NCBI GenBank assembly: GCA_002344215.1
Contig: DDSV01000022.1
Span: forward strand, 1-64,000
DNA: 64,000 bases
Direction: 5' to 3'
Source of the DNA: Akkermansiaceae bacterium UBA2381
GTDB taxonomy: Bacteria; Verrucomicrobiota; Verrucomicrobiia; Verrucomicrobiales; DEV007
A program made the translations under genes and the position numbers. Position 1 is the first letter of the stretch. Each line of letters opens with the position of its first letter. The notes beneath the pieces were generated by a model. It was not told the DNA's origin, did no database searches, and worked only from the letters and a program-made list of their open reading frames with translations. Of this stretch, positions 36,716 to 45,260 are shown piece after piece.

Positions 36716-39061
36716 TTACTGAATAAAGAGGAACTGGCGGGTGTTGAGCATGGTCCAGACCATGCCGGTAACGGTCCCCGACTCGGGATCGGCAGCCCAG
36801 GCCTCACGGAAGACGGACATTTCCTCCGGCGTGGGATGACGACTCAGCATGGTCAGGTAGATTGTCTCGAGCCTGTCCTCGAATTTCTCACCCTTCATAT
36901 CGCGCATCAGGACCGAATATTTATTTGTCACCGAAGCAAGGGTCGCCCCGTTGAGCATGGCGAGCGCCTGGGTGATGGAGGCCTGATCGCTCGAATTCTC
37001 AACCAGTTCGCGATCGCTCTGACCAAACTCGCGAAGGAAGTGCCCGGGAGGCGAAGGCTGGGTGATCTCCGAGGCACGCCGCAGCCGATCACGGGTGACG
37101 CGGTCGAAATTCCGATAGGCGGTCTTGTCCTCCTTGGTTTTCACTTTCCACGCGGCTATCTCCGCGAGGCGTTTGGCCTCAAGACCGGCGCGGTGGGCGC
37201 TCTCGCGCTCCTCGAACATGGCGTCGATGAGTTGCTTGATAATGCCATCGCCTCCATCGCCAACCACTTCTGTCATTCCCTCGTCGAAATCGCGGCCGTC
37301 CGAGAGCAGGGTCGCCGCGAGCTCACTCATGAGACGGACACCGGGATCTTCCGTCGACTTCCCACCGGGCTTCTCATCTGATGCCGACGATTTCGAGGCC
37401 GGTTCAACCTGAGGCTCGACCTTGAACTCAGCGAGCTTGCGCTGAAGCCCCTCGCGATAGACGACTTCCTCAATACGTTGATCGAGTTCTCCCTTGATCT
37501 TCTTTGCCTCGACTCCGGCCTGACGGATGAGATCAGGATTTCCGGACTCACGTGCTTCGGCCACCTTGGCCTGTGCGGCCTCGATGCGGACGGAGAGCTC
37601 GGCCTGAATCTTGACAACCTCACGCATGTTTTTCAGAAACTGGGCGGGCGTCTGATCGTAGATTGATTCGGCGATGAGCTGCACCTCGGCGAGTTTTTTA
37701 TCAGCAAGGAGTTGCCGACCCGGATCTGGCCGGTCGGGTTCAGCCATCGTCATGGCGACCAGAGAATCCCAGATCTGTTCGGCGCTCATACGCCGGAGGA
37801 TGGGTCCGGCGAATGGGTAAGGCGCTCCGGGCACGGGTTCCTCAAGGGAGGCTTCCCGTTGGTAAGCCTTTGTCTTGTAAAGGATGCGCTGAAAGGCCTG
37901 GAGGTCATAGTCGAGCGAAACCATGAGCTGCTCGAGGTAATCCATCAGAGCGGCGTTGGAAGCCACCGTGTTCTCTTTAAAATCATCGACCGGCTCGACA
38001 AGACCGAGCCCGAAAGCACGCTTCCAGAGACGATTGACGATGACCTTGGTGAAGCGCGGATTCTCTTTGGAGGTGAGCCATTCACCAAAGGCGTGGATGG
38101 GATGCCCACTCCCGGAAAGAACGGCCTCGTTCCCGAACAGGGTCGAAGGCTTCACCACCTCGAGAGGGGCGGCATCGTCGTACTGATAGTCCTTGGGAAG
38201 GCGCAGCGCGCGGTCAGTGGAGTTGACGTTATTAAAACGGACAGGGAAAAGAATCTCCGATGCCGCCTTGCGCAGAGCGCCGTCCTCTCCTGCGTATTGG
38301 TTTTCCTCTTTCTTTTTCTTTCCTTTCGCGCCTCCCTTGCCTCCCTCGTTCTTTTTGAGGAGATTGAAAGCCTGTTGCTGAACGGGATGGCCGTTCGTCC
38401 CATTCATCCCGTAGGTAAAGGCGGAGAGATGGTAGTAATCCATCTGCGTCCAGGAATCGAAGGGATGATTGTGGCACTGGGCGCAAACGATCTGAGTCCC
38501 GAGGAAGATCTGGGTCGTGATCGCGAGGTTGTCGAGAGACATGCCGAAGTCGCGCAGATAATATCCGATGGCCGGATTCTCCCAACTGCTCCCGGAAGCG
38601 GTCACGAGGTCGTAAACGATCTCATCGTAGGGTCGGTTCTTGCGGATACCCTCCTTGATCCACAGTTCGTAGGCGAGCCCGGCTCCAACGCTCTGGGCAT
38701 TGCCCGAAATCGAGGTGCGCGAGCGAAGAACATCGGCATACCAGTTGTAGGTGTGGGACACATAACCGTCCGACCCGATTAACGCATCGACGAGAGCGGC
38801 GCGTTTTCCCGGATCCTTTGACTCCAGAAAGGTGAGGGTCTCGGTCTTGGTCGGGATGCGCCCGACGAGATCGAGAAAAAGGCGTCGCACGAAAACGCTG
38901 TCAGTCGTGTCGGCATTCGGCTTGAGATTCTCCTTCGCGATGCCCTCGAGAACAAGCTCATCAATGCGAGCCACCGAATCAGCGGGGGACTCAGCGCGCC
39001 CCGAATCCGGAACAGCGAGTAACAGTGAAAAAAGAAGGGCGAGGGCGGAAGATGCTTTCAT
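36716..39061 (-). CDS. DUF1549/DUF1553 secreted protein (PVC type)
   Basis: About 781 residues with a signal peptide (ASSALALLFSLLLAVPDSGRA). The DUF1549 domain begins at VARIDELVLEGIAKE and contains VFVRRLFLDLVGRIPTKTETLTFL and a haem-like CxxCH stretch (GTQIVCAQCHNHPFDSWTQMDYYHLSAF), a hallmark of this family. The DUF1553 domain has FGEWLTSKENPRFTKVIVNRLWKRAFG and ILRRMSAEQIWDSLVAMT. A helical insert (KIQAELSVRIEAAQAKVAEARE, coiled-coil-like) separates the halves. It is cotranscribed with the DUF1501 gene. The CxxCH may bind haem or be a degenerate cytochrome site. Confidence 0.92.
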   Translation of the reverse strand: MKASSALALLFSLLLAVPDSGRAESPADSVARIDELVLEGIAKENLKPNADTTDSVFVRRLFLDLVGRIPTKTETLTFLESKDPGKRAALVDALIGSDGYVSHTYNWYADVLRSRTSISGNAQSVGAGLAYELWIKEGIRKNRPYDEIVYDLVTASGSSWENPAIGYYLRDFGMSLDNLAITTQIFLGTQIVCAQCHNHPFDSWTQMDYYHLSAFTYGMNGTNGHPVQQQAFNLLKKNEGGKGGAKGKKKKEENQYAGEDGALRKAASEILFPVRFNNVNSTDRALRLPKDYQYDDAAPLEVVKPSTLFGNEAVLSGSGHPIHAFGEWLTSKENPRFTKVIVNRLWKRAFGLGLVEPVDDFKENTVASNAALMDYLEQLMVSLDYDLQAFQRILYKTKAYQREASLEEPVPGAPYPFAGPILRRMSAEQIWDSLVAMTMAEPDRPDPGRQLLADKKLAEVQLIAESIYDQTPAQFLKNMREVVKIQAELSVRIEAAQAKVAEARESGNPDLIRQAGVEAKKIKGELDQRIEEVVYREGLQRKLAEFKVEPQVEPASKSSASDEKPGGKSTEDPGVRLMSELAATLLSDGRDFDEGMTEVVGDGGDGIIKQLIDAMFEERESAHRAGLEAKRLAEIAAWKVKTKEDKTAYRNFDRVTRDRLRRASEITQPSPPGHFLREFGQSDRELVENSSDQASITQALAMLNGATLASVTNKYSVLMRDMKGEKFEDRLETIYLTMLSRHPTPEEMSVFREAWAADPESGTVTGMVWTMLNTRQFLFIQ

Positions 39062-39104
39062 GGAAAGGGACAGGGAGTAGACCCCGGTGGGACGGTTGAG
39101 TTTC

Positions 39105-39120
39105 TCACGCAATTGCGTGA
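39105..39120. promoter_or_regulatory. Perfect 16-bp palindrome upstream of DUF1549/DUF1501 genes
   Basis: TCACGCAATTGCGTGA is fully self-complementary and lies 44-59 bases upstream of the DUF1549/1553 start codon, in the 108-base gap after the PIN-domain gene. Such length and symmetry suggests a dimeric repressor or activator site. A hairpin terminator of the upstream gene is the alternative. Confidence 0.5.
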
Positions 39121-39169
39121 AAAGCCATATTCCGGCAGTGCCGATGACTTTTCGTGCCTTTGATGAAGC

Positions 39170-40183
39170 TCAGCGCTTCAGTTCAGCGAAAATGAGTCGT
39201 CCGGCACTCGTCTGCACCGCGCCGGCGACAACGACATGCTGCAGGGTTCCGATATGCCGCTTTCCGTGATTGACGACGATCATGGTGCCATCAGGCAGAT
39301 ACCCGACCGCCTGATGGTCGTCTTTCCCCTCTTTGACCAGTTCGAGATCGAGCTCGTCGCCGGGAGAGACGATGGGACGCAGGGCGAGAGCAAGTTCGTT
39401 GAGATTCAGAACCGTGATCCCCTTGAGCCGTGCCACTTTTCCAAGGTTCGCGTCATTCGTGAGGATACGCGCTCCCATCAGGTCGGCGAGCTGAACCATC
39501 TTGGCGTCTGAGGAAAGACCGCTCTCGAAGGTCTCCTCGCGAATGACGATCTCGATATTCTCGGATCCCTTCATCGCATTGAGCGCATCAAGCCCCCGCT
39601 TTCCCCGGCTGCGTTTGATCTCGTCCGAGGAATCGGCCATTTTCTGAAGATCATCGAGGACAAATCGCGGCACGACGAGGGCACCGCCGAGGAATCCCGC
39701 CGCGCAGATGCCGGGAACGCGACCATCGATGACGATATTTGTGTCGAGGAGAGTGGGCAGATCCTGAAGCGCATCCTGCCGGAAGCGGACGTAGGGAATG
39801 AGCAGGGAGAACTCCTCCCGCTTGCTCCGCAGCGCCAGCATGACCCCGATAAATCCGAAGGCGAGAAAGATGGCGAGATTAAAGATGTTTCCCGCAAGTT
39901 CAAACTGCTCCATCCACCCTGCCTTGAAGAAACCAATCCTCGTTACGAGCCAGGCACAAAGGAGACCGATGAGCAGGCCAAAGGTCCCGTGGGAGAAGGC
40001 CCGTATGGTGAAATGGCGCAGCATCACGTCCAACACGATCACCAGGGACGAAAATCCAATTCCAAGGAGCGCTCCGAACCACCAGATGTTGGTGGCCTCG
40101 CCCATCGCCACCGACGCTCCGATAAACCCCGAGAGGAGCAGAAAAAGCATGCGGATGATGTTGAGTAGGGCGGCAGTGTTCAT
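39170..40183 (-). CDS. PIN/TRAM-domain membrane protein (YacL-like)
   Basis: 337 residues. Four membrane helices in the first ~120 residues (MLFLLLSGFIGASVAMG; WWFGALLGIGFSSLVIVLDVML; FGLLIGLLCAWLV; NLAIFLAFGFIGVMLAL) are followed by a PIN nuclease domain (LLDTNIVIDGRVPGICAAGFLGGALVVPRFVLDDLQ, with acidic residues in DTNIVIDGR; ILTNDANLGKVARLKGI). It ends in a TRAM RNA-binding domain (PGDELDLELVKEGKDDHQAVGYLPDGTMIVVNHGKRHIG). This is the widely conserved YacL arrangement, predicted to be a membrane-bound RNase-like protein of uncertain role. Confidence 0.9.
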   Translation of the reverse strand: MNTAALLNIIRMLFLLLSGFIGASVAMGEATNIWWFGALLGIGFSSLVIVLDVMLRHFTIRAFSHGTFGLLIGLLCAWLVTRIGFFKAGWMEQFELAGNIFNLAIFLAFGFIGVMLALRSKREEFSLLIPYVRFRQDALQDLPTLLDTNIVIDGRVPGICAAGFLGGALVVPRFVLDDLQKMADSSDEIKRSRGKRGLDALNAMKGSENIEIVIREETFESGLSSDAKMVQLADLMGARILTNDANLGKVARLKGITVLNLNELALALRPIVSPGDELDLELVKEGKDDHQAVGYLPDGTMIVVNHGKRHIGTLQHVVVAGAVQTSAGRLIFAELKR

Positions 40184-40234
40184 GAGAGCGGTCTCTGAAA
40201 AAGGAGAATATAGTGGCTCCCCCGCTTTTTGCGA

Positions 40235-41107
40235 TCAGGTGTTTTCCAGACCTCCCCGCGCCGCCATCCATTTTCCGCGACGAACAAAGTCCCGCAGAGG
40301 CAGTCCGGCCTCACCGGCTCCCGCAGTAATGGCCTCAGCCTGGGTCGCAAGGAATCCGGAAATGATCAGCTCCCCTCCCCTCTCAAGATGGGCCGGGAAG
40401 AGCGGGAAAAGCGCCGTGAGAAGATTACTGAAGAGATTCGCCGCAATCAGATCAAATCGATTCTCCGGGTCAGCTCCCATCAGTTCGATGGCGTCCCCTT
40501 CCACAAATTCGATGAGGGAGGCGACCCCGTGGCGCCCGGCATTTTGTCTGGCGTACTCGAGGGCCATGCCGTCATTTTCCACCGCAACAATGGAGGTGGC
40601 CCCGAGCTTTGCCGCAGCGATCGCCAGAATTCCGCTTCCGCAGCCGAGATCAAGGACCCGCCAGTTCCGTCCTTTGTGTCGTCCCGCAAAGTCGGCAAGA
40701 AATCTGAGGCACCCGGCCGTGGTCGGGTGGGCTCCCGTTCCAAAGGCGAGCTGAGGGGGAAAACTGAGAATGGCACGTTCCGGATACTCGGCCTGCAAAG
40801 TCGAGAGTGATTCCGCATCGTCGGTCCCGGCAACCAGAAGTGAGTCCCGGATTTTGATACGAATCCCCCCGTCCAGGGAGGTTTGCGGTTGCCACTGCCC
40901 GGGAAGAATGGCGGTAACGCGACCTCCATAGAGCTCCATCAAACTCTCGGCACCCGCCCGGTTGGCAGAATAGCTGGAGAGTCTCCAGCGCTTTCTCTTC
41001 ACCGGTTTGTCGAGGACGTAGGACACTTCGGCGAGAATGAGCCGGGTTTCCCACTCATCGAGCCGGTCTTCATCGACATCCTTTGACCAGCAGTAGATCG
41101 TTTCCAC
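40235..41107 (-). CDS. prmA: Ribosomal protein L11 methyltransferase
   Basis: 290 residues with the PrmA plan. An N-terminal substrate-recognition domain is followed by PPQLAFGTGAHPTTAGCLRFL and the class I SAM-binding motif WRVLDLGCGSGILAIAAAKLGA, near residue 145. VENDGMALEYARQNA and FDLIAANLFSNLLTALFP (the NxxxN-like motif IV) come next. It trimethylates L11 lysines. The start codon is GTG at 41107. It is the last clearly core gene before the accessory island begins. Confidence 0.92.
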   Translation of the reverse strand: METIYCWSKDVDEDRLDEWETRLILAEVSYVLDKPVKRKRWRLSSYSANRAGAESLMELYGGRVTAILPGQWQPQTSLDGGIRIKIRDSLLVAGTDDAESLSTLQAEYPERAILSFPPQLAFGTGAHPTTAGCLRFLADFAGRHKGRNWRVLDLGCGSGILAIAAAKLGATSIVAVENDGMALEYARQNAGRHGVASLIEFVEGDAIELMGADPENRFDLIAANLFSNLLTALFPLFPAHLERGGELIISGFLATQAEAITAGAGEAGLPLRDFVRRGKWMAARGGLENT

Positions 41108-41161
41108 AGGTTTACCCCTCTATCGGCAGAATGTTGCTCAAGCCGGTCGGTTTGGGAACCA

Positions 41162-41213
41162 CGTTCCTCGTCCGGCGGGACGCGTTCAATAAAAATGAAA
41201 GCCAACTGTCGGA
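41162..41213. repeat. Direct repeat copy 1 with tRNA-Thr 3' end (att-like)
   Basis: About 52 bases repeated imperfectly at 41300-41351, spacing 138 bp. The last 29 bases of each copy (41185-41213 and 41323-41351) are identical. They include the final 14 bases of a tRNA-Thr gene on the minus strand plus its native downstream sequence. In this copy the tRNA sequence stops at once and gives way to a hairpin (AAGTGGC-TGC-GCCACTT at 41216-41232). Confidence 0.75.
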
Positions 41214-41299
41214 TTAAGTGGCTGCGCCACTTGCGCGGTTAGCTCCTCTACGTTTCGGGTTTTGTTAACCGCTTTCGCGGAAGGGGCACGCGAACCGGT

Positions 41300-41351
41300 C
41301 GGTTCTCGTCCGATGGAACGCATTCAATAAAAATGAAAGCCAACTGTCGGA
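41300..41351. repeat. Direct repeat copy 2 with tRNA-Thr 3' end (att-like)
   Basis: Second copy of the repeat at 41162-41213. Here the tRNA sequence continues rightwards into T-arm, variable loop and anticodon (see the tRNA remnant at 41338-41381). The pair looks like two nested attachment sites left by successive integrations at the same tRNA. Confidence 0.75.
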
Positions 41352-41381
41352 CTCGAACCGACGACCGGCTGATTACAAATC
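41338..41381 (-). pseudogene. Truncated tRNA-Thr(UGU), 3' half only
   Basis: Read on the minus strand, 41381-41338 gives the anticodon loop and 3' stem (GATTTGTAATCAG, anticodon TGT), variable loop, T-arm (CGTCGGTTCGAGTCCGACA) and acceptor 3' strand (AGTTGGCT) of a typical tRNA-Thr. Immediately past the anticodon loop the 5' half is missing and AT-rich DNA follows. This is what integration of an element into the anticodon-to-3' region of a tRNA leaves at the far end of the element. The intact tRNA would then lie to the right of the island. Confidence 0.85.
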
Positions 41382-41834
41382 CATTTTTATAGCATGGTAA
41401 TTAGGATATTACGAGATAATATTCAGAAATTCCTCTTAAATTAGCTCATTTCCGCCATATTCTTCCCGTCTAATCGTTATTTAATCGTTACAAAAATTGA
41501 GCCGATCGGTAGGCTCGCGCGCTGCGCTGTTCGCCGGGCCGCTATCAGCCGCCTCTTGCTGCGACTTTCCGATTGAATTGGTCCCGCCACAAGATCCCTG
41601 CGAACACTCAGTCAAAAAAAATTCCTATTCTCTTTCTAAGGAAAGCTGGCTTGGCGGCGTCTGAGTTTGTGATGGAGATTAACTTTCATCAGAATCCCTC
41701 TCAGGAGGCATGCGTCGCAGGGCCGAAAAATAGATCGGCCATCGATCCCACCGTTGTTGTCAACTTCCTCAAGTTGGGGCTCGTAGCGGACATTGTTCCG
41801 GCAAATTCTCGAGCCAACTATACAGGATATAACG
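41382..41834. other. AT-rich boundary segment of the island
   Basis: From 41382 to about 41500 the DNA is strongly AT-rich and contains the direct repeat TAATCGTTA at 41471-41479 and 41482-41490, spaced 11 bp (one helical turn). Such sites fit integrase/excisionase arm binding or replication iterons. The remaining ~330 bases hold no convincing gene. Confidence 0.45.
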
Positions 41835-42059
41835 GTGATCCAGTTAACCAGAATCTCGCGCGTCTCTAAGGACCTGGGAGTTTCCGAACGGATCATCGGC
41901 GAGTGGATCTCGAAAGGGATCCTGAGGCACTATCGTGTCGGCCGGTTGGTGTTTCTCGACCCTATGGAGGTCGTCGAGGACATCAAGTCTCACTCCGCCA
42001 CCCACTCACCGGCCCTGTCCGCCGATGAGGAAACCGAGGAGGTTTCAGACAGCGTCTGA
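41835..42059 (+). CDS. Excisionase-like small HTH protein
   Basis: About 74 residues from a GTG at 41835, with AGGAT ten bases upstream. The whole protein is one MerR/excisionase-type winged HTH: LTRISRVSKDLGVSERIIGEWISKGILRHYRVGRLVFLDPMEVVEDI, then an acidic tail. Such proteins act as recombination directionality factors or element regulators. It lies just inside the tRNA-Thr remnant, where xis genes are usual, although no integrase is found in this window. The same frame extends back to a TTG at 41793, without support. Confidence 0.72.
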   Translation: MIQLTRISRVSKDLGVSERIIGEWISKGILRHYRVGRLVFLDPMEVVEDIKSHSATHSPALSADEETEEVSDSV

Positions 42060-42483
42060 GACCCCGGAACTCCCCCGACTCAATGTCGAGTTTGGGGAGT
42101 TCAAAACTAACAAACACAAAAAAGCCTCTATCACCGCCATGAACCAACTCCTTGAAATGACCACCACCCCCTTCGCCAGCCACCGCCTCAACCAGGTGAT
42201 GGAATCGGATCGTCGGGGTTCCAGCCTTCCACGGCACCGGACCATTCATGGGGGCGAGTCCAGGCAAGGTGCGAAGGAAACCGATGCACCCTCGCATGCC
42301 GCTATCGCGGCGGGCGGCACGGTGCCCTCTGACGAGGTCAGCGCCAGCGCCAATGCGGAATTCCCCATTGGCCGGAGCAAGTGGCCCCGTCGAGCCCGAC
42401 AGCTACGCCGGCGGATCAATTCCGCCACCATAACTCCGCAGGCCTCGTGCTCGAAGGAGTCTTTGAAAACTAGAAAAAATAGA
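42060..42483. other. Stretch between excisionase-like and replication genes
   Basis: 424 bases. The reading frame of the replication gene is open through most of it, with an in-frame ATG at 42139 (MNQLLEMTTT). The translated part is basic, Ser/Arg-rich and resembles no domain, so I leave it out of the gene. It may be a poorly conserved leader or an N-terminal extension. Confidence 0.4.
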
Positions 42484-43575
42484 ATGATCGACACCATTAA
42501 TGTCAAAGCTTCGCTCCCGGTCCTTCGCGACCGGGAAGAGGAGCTCCTGCGGAATGAATCATCGTTGTGGGCCAATCGGTCAGAACGGATGTTCCATTCC
42601 TTCTCCGAAACGTGGCACGATGAGATTCGCGCCCGTCACCGCGATAGCGGATTCAAGGCGACCGTGAAGGACGGAACCCTGACCAAAGCCCAGGCATCCC
42701 TGCCAAGGCTTCTTCATGGATCCAACGGTAGGCTGATCAAGACTCCAAACGAACTCGAACGAGCTAGTTCTGCCTTCGTTAGCCATCTTTGGTTCTTGAA
42801 TCATAGGGCGACGATGGATGACCTGAAGATCGATCGCCTCGATCTCGTGCTAAACCTGCCACTCGACCCACGAGTGGTATTGCCGCTTCATCGGTATGCT
42901 AAGCACCCGATGATCGACCTCGAAACTCAGGATTACTACAACACTCCTCCGAAGAAGCGCCGGGGAAAGAGGCCGTACAAACTGGCTGACCTCAACACGG
43001 TGCGCATCCACGGAAGCCGGACTACCATCCAATTTTACGACAAGGTTCGTGAGATCCTGGGTGGCAAGTCGGGAGACTGGCCAGAGCACAGCCGTTGCAC
43101 CCGGGTCGAAATCCAGCTTCGGGGTGCCAAGCACATCGCGGAGACACTCGGATACAAAGATCGGGACTGCGTCAGGTTCGACCAGCTCGATTTTCGAGCG
43201 TGCTATCTTGCTTACCGTCGCATCCTGATGAGGTTCGACGAGAATGGAAGCGTGCCGGTCTTTATGCCGAATAACGTCTCGTTTTTGGCCATTCTAGAGC
43301 GCCATCCCGAGACATGGAAGACGCTTGGCGATATGCGTCCCATTGATTGGTGGCGACACTCTACTGGTCCCTCGCGAAAGCGGTTCCGGGAGGTTAGGAG
43401 AGACGTCGGGAAGATGCTGCTCGAGCTTGAACAGTTCCGCTGGGCCGATCATCTGCCAGAGGATCGTCTTCCCGACGTAATAGAGGTCGGAGAGGATGGA
43501 AGTGAGAGAAGGATCTCCAGTCCCTGGAGCTTCCGTATCATATCGGGACTTCCCGGTCCAATGTTCCGCGGGTAA
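42484..43575 (+). CDS. Phage/plasmid replication initiator-like protein (Phage_CRI / gene II type)
   Basis: About 363 residues from the ATG at 42484. The middle part has the layout of gene II/X-like replication proteins: IDRLDLVLNLPLDP, LNTVRIHGSRTTIQFYDKVREIL (the conserved F-Y-D-K segment), then HSRCTRVEIQLRGAKHIAETLGY (R-x-E-x-x-L-R). These proteins nick or bind the origin of small rolling-circle elements. I could not identify a catalytic Tyr with certainty. It sits next to the excisionase-like gene, fitting an integrated plasmid- or phage-like element. Assignment rests on motif resemblance, so the family is tentative. Confidence 0.6.
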   Translation: MIDTINVKASLPVLRDREEELLRNESSLWANRSERMFHSFSETWHDEIRARHRDSGFKATVKDGTLTKAQASLPRLLHGSNGRLIKTPNELERASSAFVSHLWFLNHRATMDDLKIDRLDLVLNLPLDPRVVLPLHRYAKHPMIDLETQDYYNTPPKKRRGKRPYKLADLNTVRIHGSRTTIQFYDKVREILGGKSGDWPEHSRCTRVEIQLRGAKHIAETLGYKDRDCVRFDQLDFRACYLAYRRILMRFDENGSVPVFMPNNVSFLAILERHPETWKTLGDMRPIDWWRHSTGPSRKRFREVRRDVGKMLLELEQFRWADHLPEDRLPDVIEVGEDGSERRISSPWSFRIISGLPGPMFRG

Positions 43576-43939
43576 CAGCTTGGTTCCGGCGGCAGGGTAC
43601 TTCTGCTGCCGGAGCCTTCTCGTCCTCATTTCTCTTCCGAATTCAAGTTCATGCGCCCCCTACATAACAGTCGAAAGCGAGCTCATAATTTAAGCTCCCC
43701 ACCACCACCCATAGCTCTTTCGATGACCACCTCTCTGCTCCTCGTTCCTTCCTTCACGACCATCCTCAATGAGCTCTCGCAAGCATCATGGTCGTCGGAA
43801 ATGCCGGGGGAAAGAGAGCTCTCATTTGCTTCCTTCAATATCGGTGGTGGGCACGGCCCTCGCGACTCTCATGCATCTACGGAACCGGCAACAGACTCCT
43901 GCATCCTCCGACACGAATCTCCGGGGCATCGTGCCCTGT
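43576..43939. other. Leader region of the radical SAM gene, with repeat copy A
   Basis: 364 bases without a supported gene. It contains repeat copy A (43649-43695). The frame of the radical SAM gene is open back to 43769, but the translation is basic and low-complexity. Repeat-like sequence (Cys/Ser-poor, CACC-rich) continues after copy A for about 80 bases and resembles the DNA after copy B. Confidence 0.45.
43649..43695. repeat. Imperfect direct repeat A flanking the radical SAM gene
   Basis: 47 bases matching 45261-45307 at 36 of 47 positions by eye, both starting TCATGC and ending TTTAAGC around a GAGCTC core. Weaker similarity continues about 80 bases further in each. Copy spacing is 1612 bp. 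It holds a GAGCT...AGCTC inverted repeat (43679-43697). Confidence 0.6.
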
Positions 43940-45112
43940 ATGAACTCCACCTACCACTTTCCTGCAAGACGACTTCCCCACACTCCAGGGGGAGTCGCTC
44001 CTGCACGACGCCGAGGTGTTACACCGGTAGCTCCCTCGCCACCACTACCTCTCACCGGACCACCGGTGAGCATCCCGCTTTCCCCGTGGGAACGCAGGGC
44101 CACGATCCAGCCGAACAACTTCCGGTTCAAGAGCCTCTCGAACTGGTCATTCAACATCGCTGTCGGATGCACGCATGGCTGCCGCTTCTGCTATGTCCCC
44201 AGCGTTTCCACAATCAAACTTTCTCCACAGCTCGAGAAGCTCGGAGTAAAGTATCCGGATGCCCAGTGGGGCGACTACGTCTACCTGCGCAGGTGGGACG
44301 AGGAGCTGTTCCTTCGTTCTCTCTGGCAGGCGGAAAACACGCCCGTCGACGAGCTCAATCCCGACGGAAACCGGGCAGTCATCTACTGCTCGACGACGGA
44401 CCCCTACCAGGTGCTCGGGCACCCGGACCCCGGGATGCGGCCCAAGCTGGCAGACCATGCCTCCCACCTTGTCCGTCGATCTCTGGAGCTCATCCGTGAC
44501 GAGTCCACACTCAACGTGCGGATTCTGACCAGAAGCCCCCGGGCACGCCGTGACTTCGAGCTGTATCGAAGTTTCGGTAATCGCCTCGTCTTCGGCATGT
44601 CTCTGCCGACGCTCAATAACAATCTGGCGAAAGTCTACGAGCCACATGCTCCTTCACCCTCCCATCGCCTGAAAACGCTGCAGGAGGCCAAGGAAGCGGG
44701 ACTGCACGTCTATGTCGCCATGGCTCCTGCCTACCCTTACTGGGAAGGACAGGACCTACACATTACTCTCACGGTAATTCGTGAGCTGGACCCTATCACG
44801 GTCTTTCACAAGCCCATCAATATCCGGGCGGAGAACGTCCGGAGGATCGCGGAGCATGCTCTCTCCCTTGGAGTGACAGTGAAGACCGATGTCTTCGATA
44901 CGAGGGAGAGCTGGGCGGACTACGCCTTGCACGCCCTGTATCTGGTCGAGATCATCGCCGAAGAGCTCGGCATGACCGATCGTCTTCACCTCTGGCCCGA
45001 CAAGAGCCTGGGGTCGAAGTGGATGCTCAAGCGGTTGCAGAATCCGAAGGAACATCTAAGTTGGCTTAACCACTGGTGGACCCGCATTAGCGAGTGGTCG
45101 GCCGTGGATTGA
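43940..45112 (+). CDS. SPL-like radical SAM protein
   Basis: About 390 residues from the ATG at 43940 (MNSTYHFPA). The cluster motif is FNIAVGCTHGCRFCYVPSV, a Cys-x3-Cys-x2-Cys set near residue 85 that binds the SAM-cleaving 4Fe-4S cluster. The next strands show AVIYCSTTDPYQVLG, VRILTRSPRARRDFELY, FGMSLPTLNNNLAKVYEP and LHVYVAMAPAYPYW. This is the layout of the spore-photoproduct-lyase-like radical SAM group (DNA-lesion or unknown substrates). The N-terminal ~55 residues are Pro-rich and probably disordered. The gene is bounded by direct repeats and followed by a strong hairpin. Its substrate is unknown, and a DNA-repair role is only an analogy. Confidence 0.8.
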   Translation: MNSTYHFPARRLPHTPGGVAPARRRGVTPVAPSPPLPLTGPPVSIPLSPWERRATIQPNNFRFKSLSNWSFNIAVGCTHGCRFCYVPSVSTIKLSPQLEKLGVKYPDAQWGDYVYLRRWDEELFLRSLWQAENTPVDELNPDGNRAVIYCSTTDPYQVLGHPDPGMRPKLADHASHLVRRSLELIRDESTLNVRILTRSPRARRDFELYRSFGNRLVFGMSLPTLNNNLAKVYEPHAPSPSHRLKTLQEAKEAGLHVYVAMAPAYPYWEGQDLHITLTVIRELDPITVFHKPINIRAENVRRIAEHALSLGVTVKTDVFDTRESWADYALHALYLVEIIAEELGMTDRLHLWPDKSLGSKWMLKRLQNPKEHLSWLNHWWTRISEWSAVD

Positions 45113-45120
45113 TCCCTCCT

Positions 45121-45160
45121 CCGGGCCCGGTCTGCTTCGGCGGCCCGGGCCCAATTTCTT
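45121..45160 (+). terminator. GC-rich hairpin after the radical SAM gene
   Basis: GGGCCCGG (45123-45130) pairs perfectly with CCGGGCCC (45145-45152), 11 bases after the stop codon, and is followed by AATTTCTTT. This is a good intrinsic terminator, although the T-run is interrupted. Confidence 0.6.
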
Positions 45161-45260
45161 TGGAGACGTCAGCCGCCTAGGAGAGCTGTCAACGTGGAAA
45201 CTGTCCGCCACCATTGCCCGGTCGACGCACTAAAGCACCTCGGCCGACCAACTTTCGAGC

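Noticed and set aside
41935..42483. Extension of the replication gene frame upstream of 42484
   Set aside because: Overlaps the excisionase-like gene, is basic and low-complexity, and lacks domain similarity; kept only as a possible long form.
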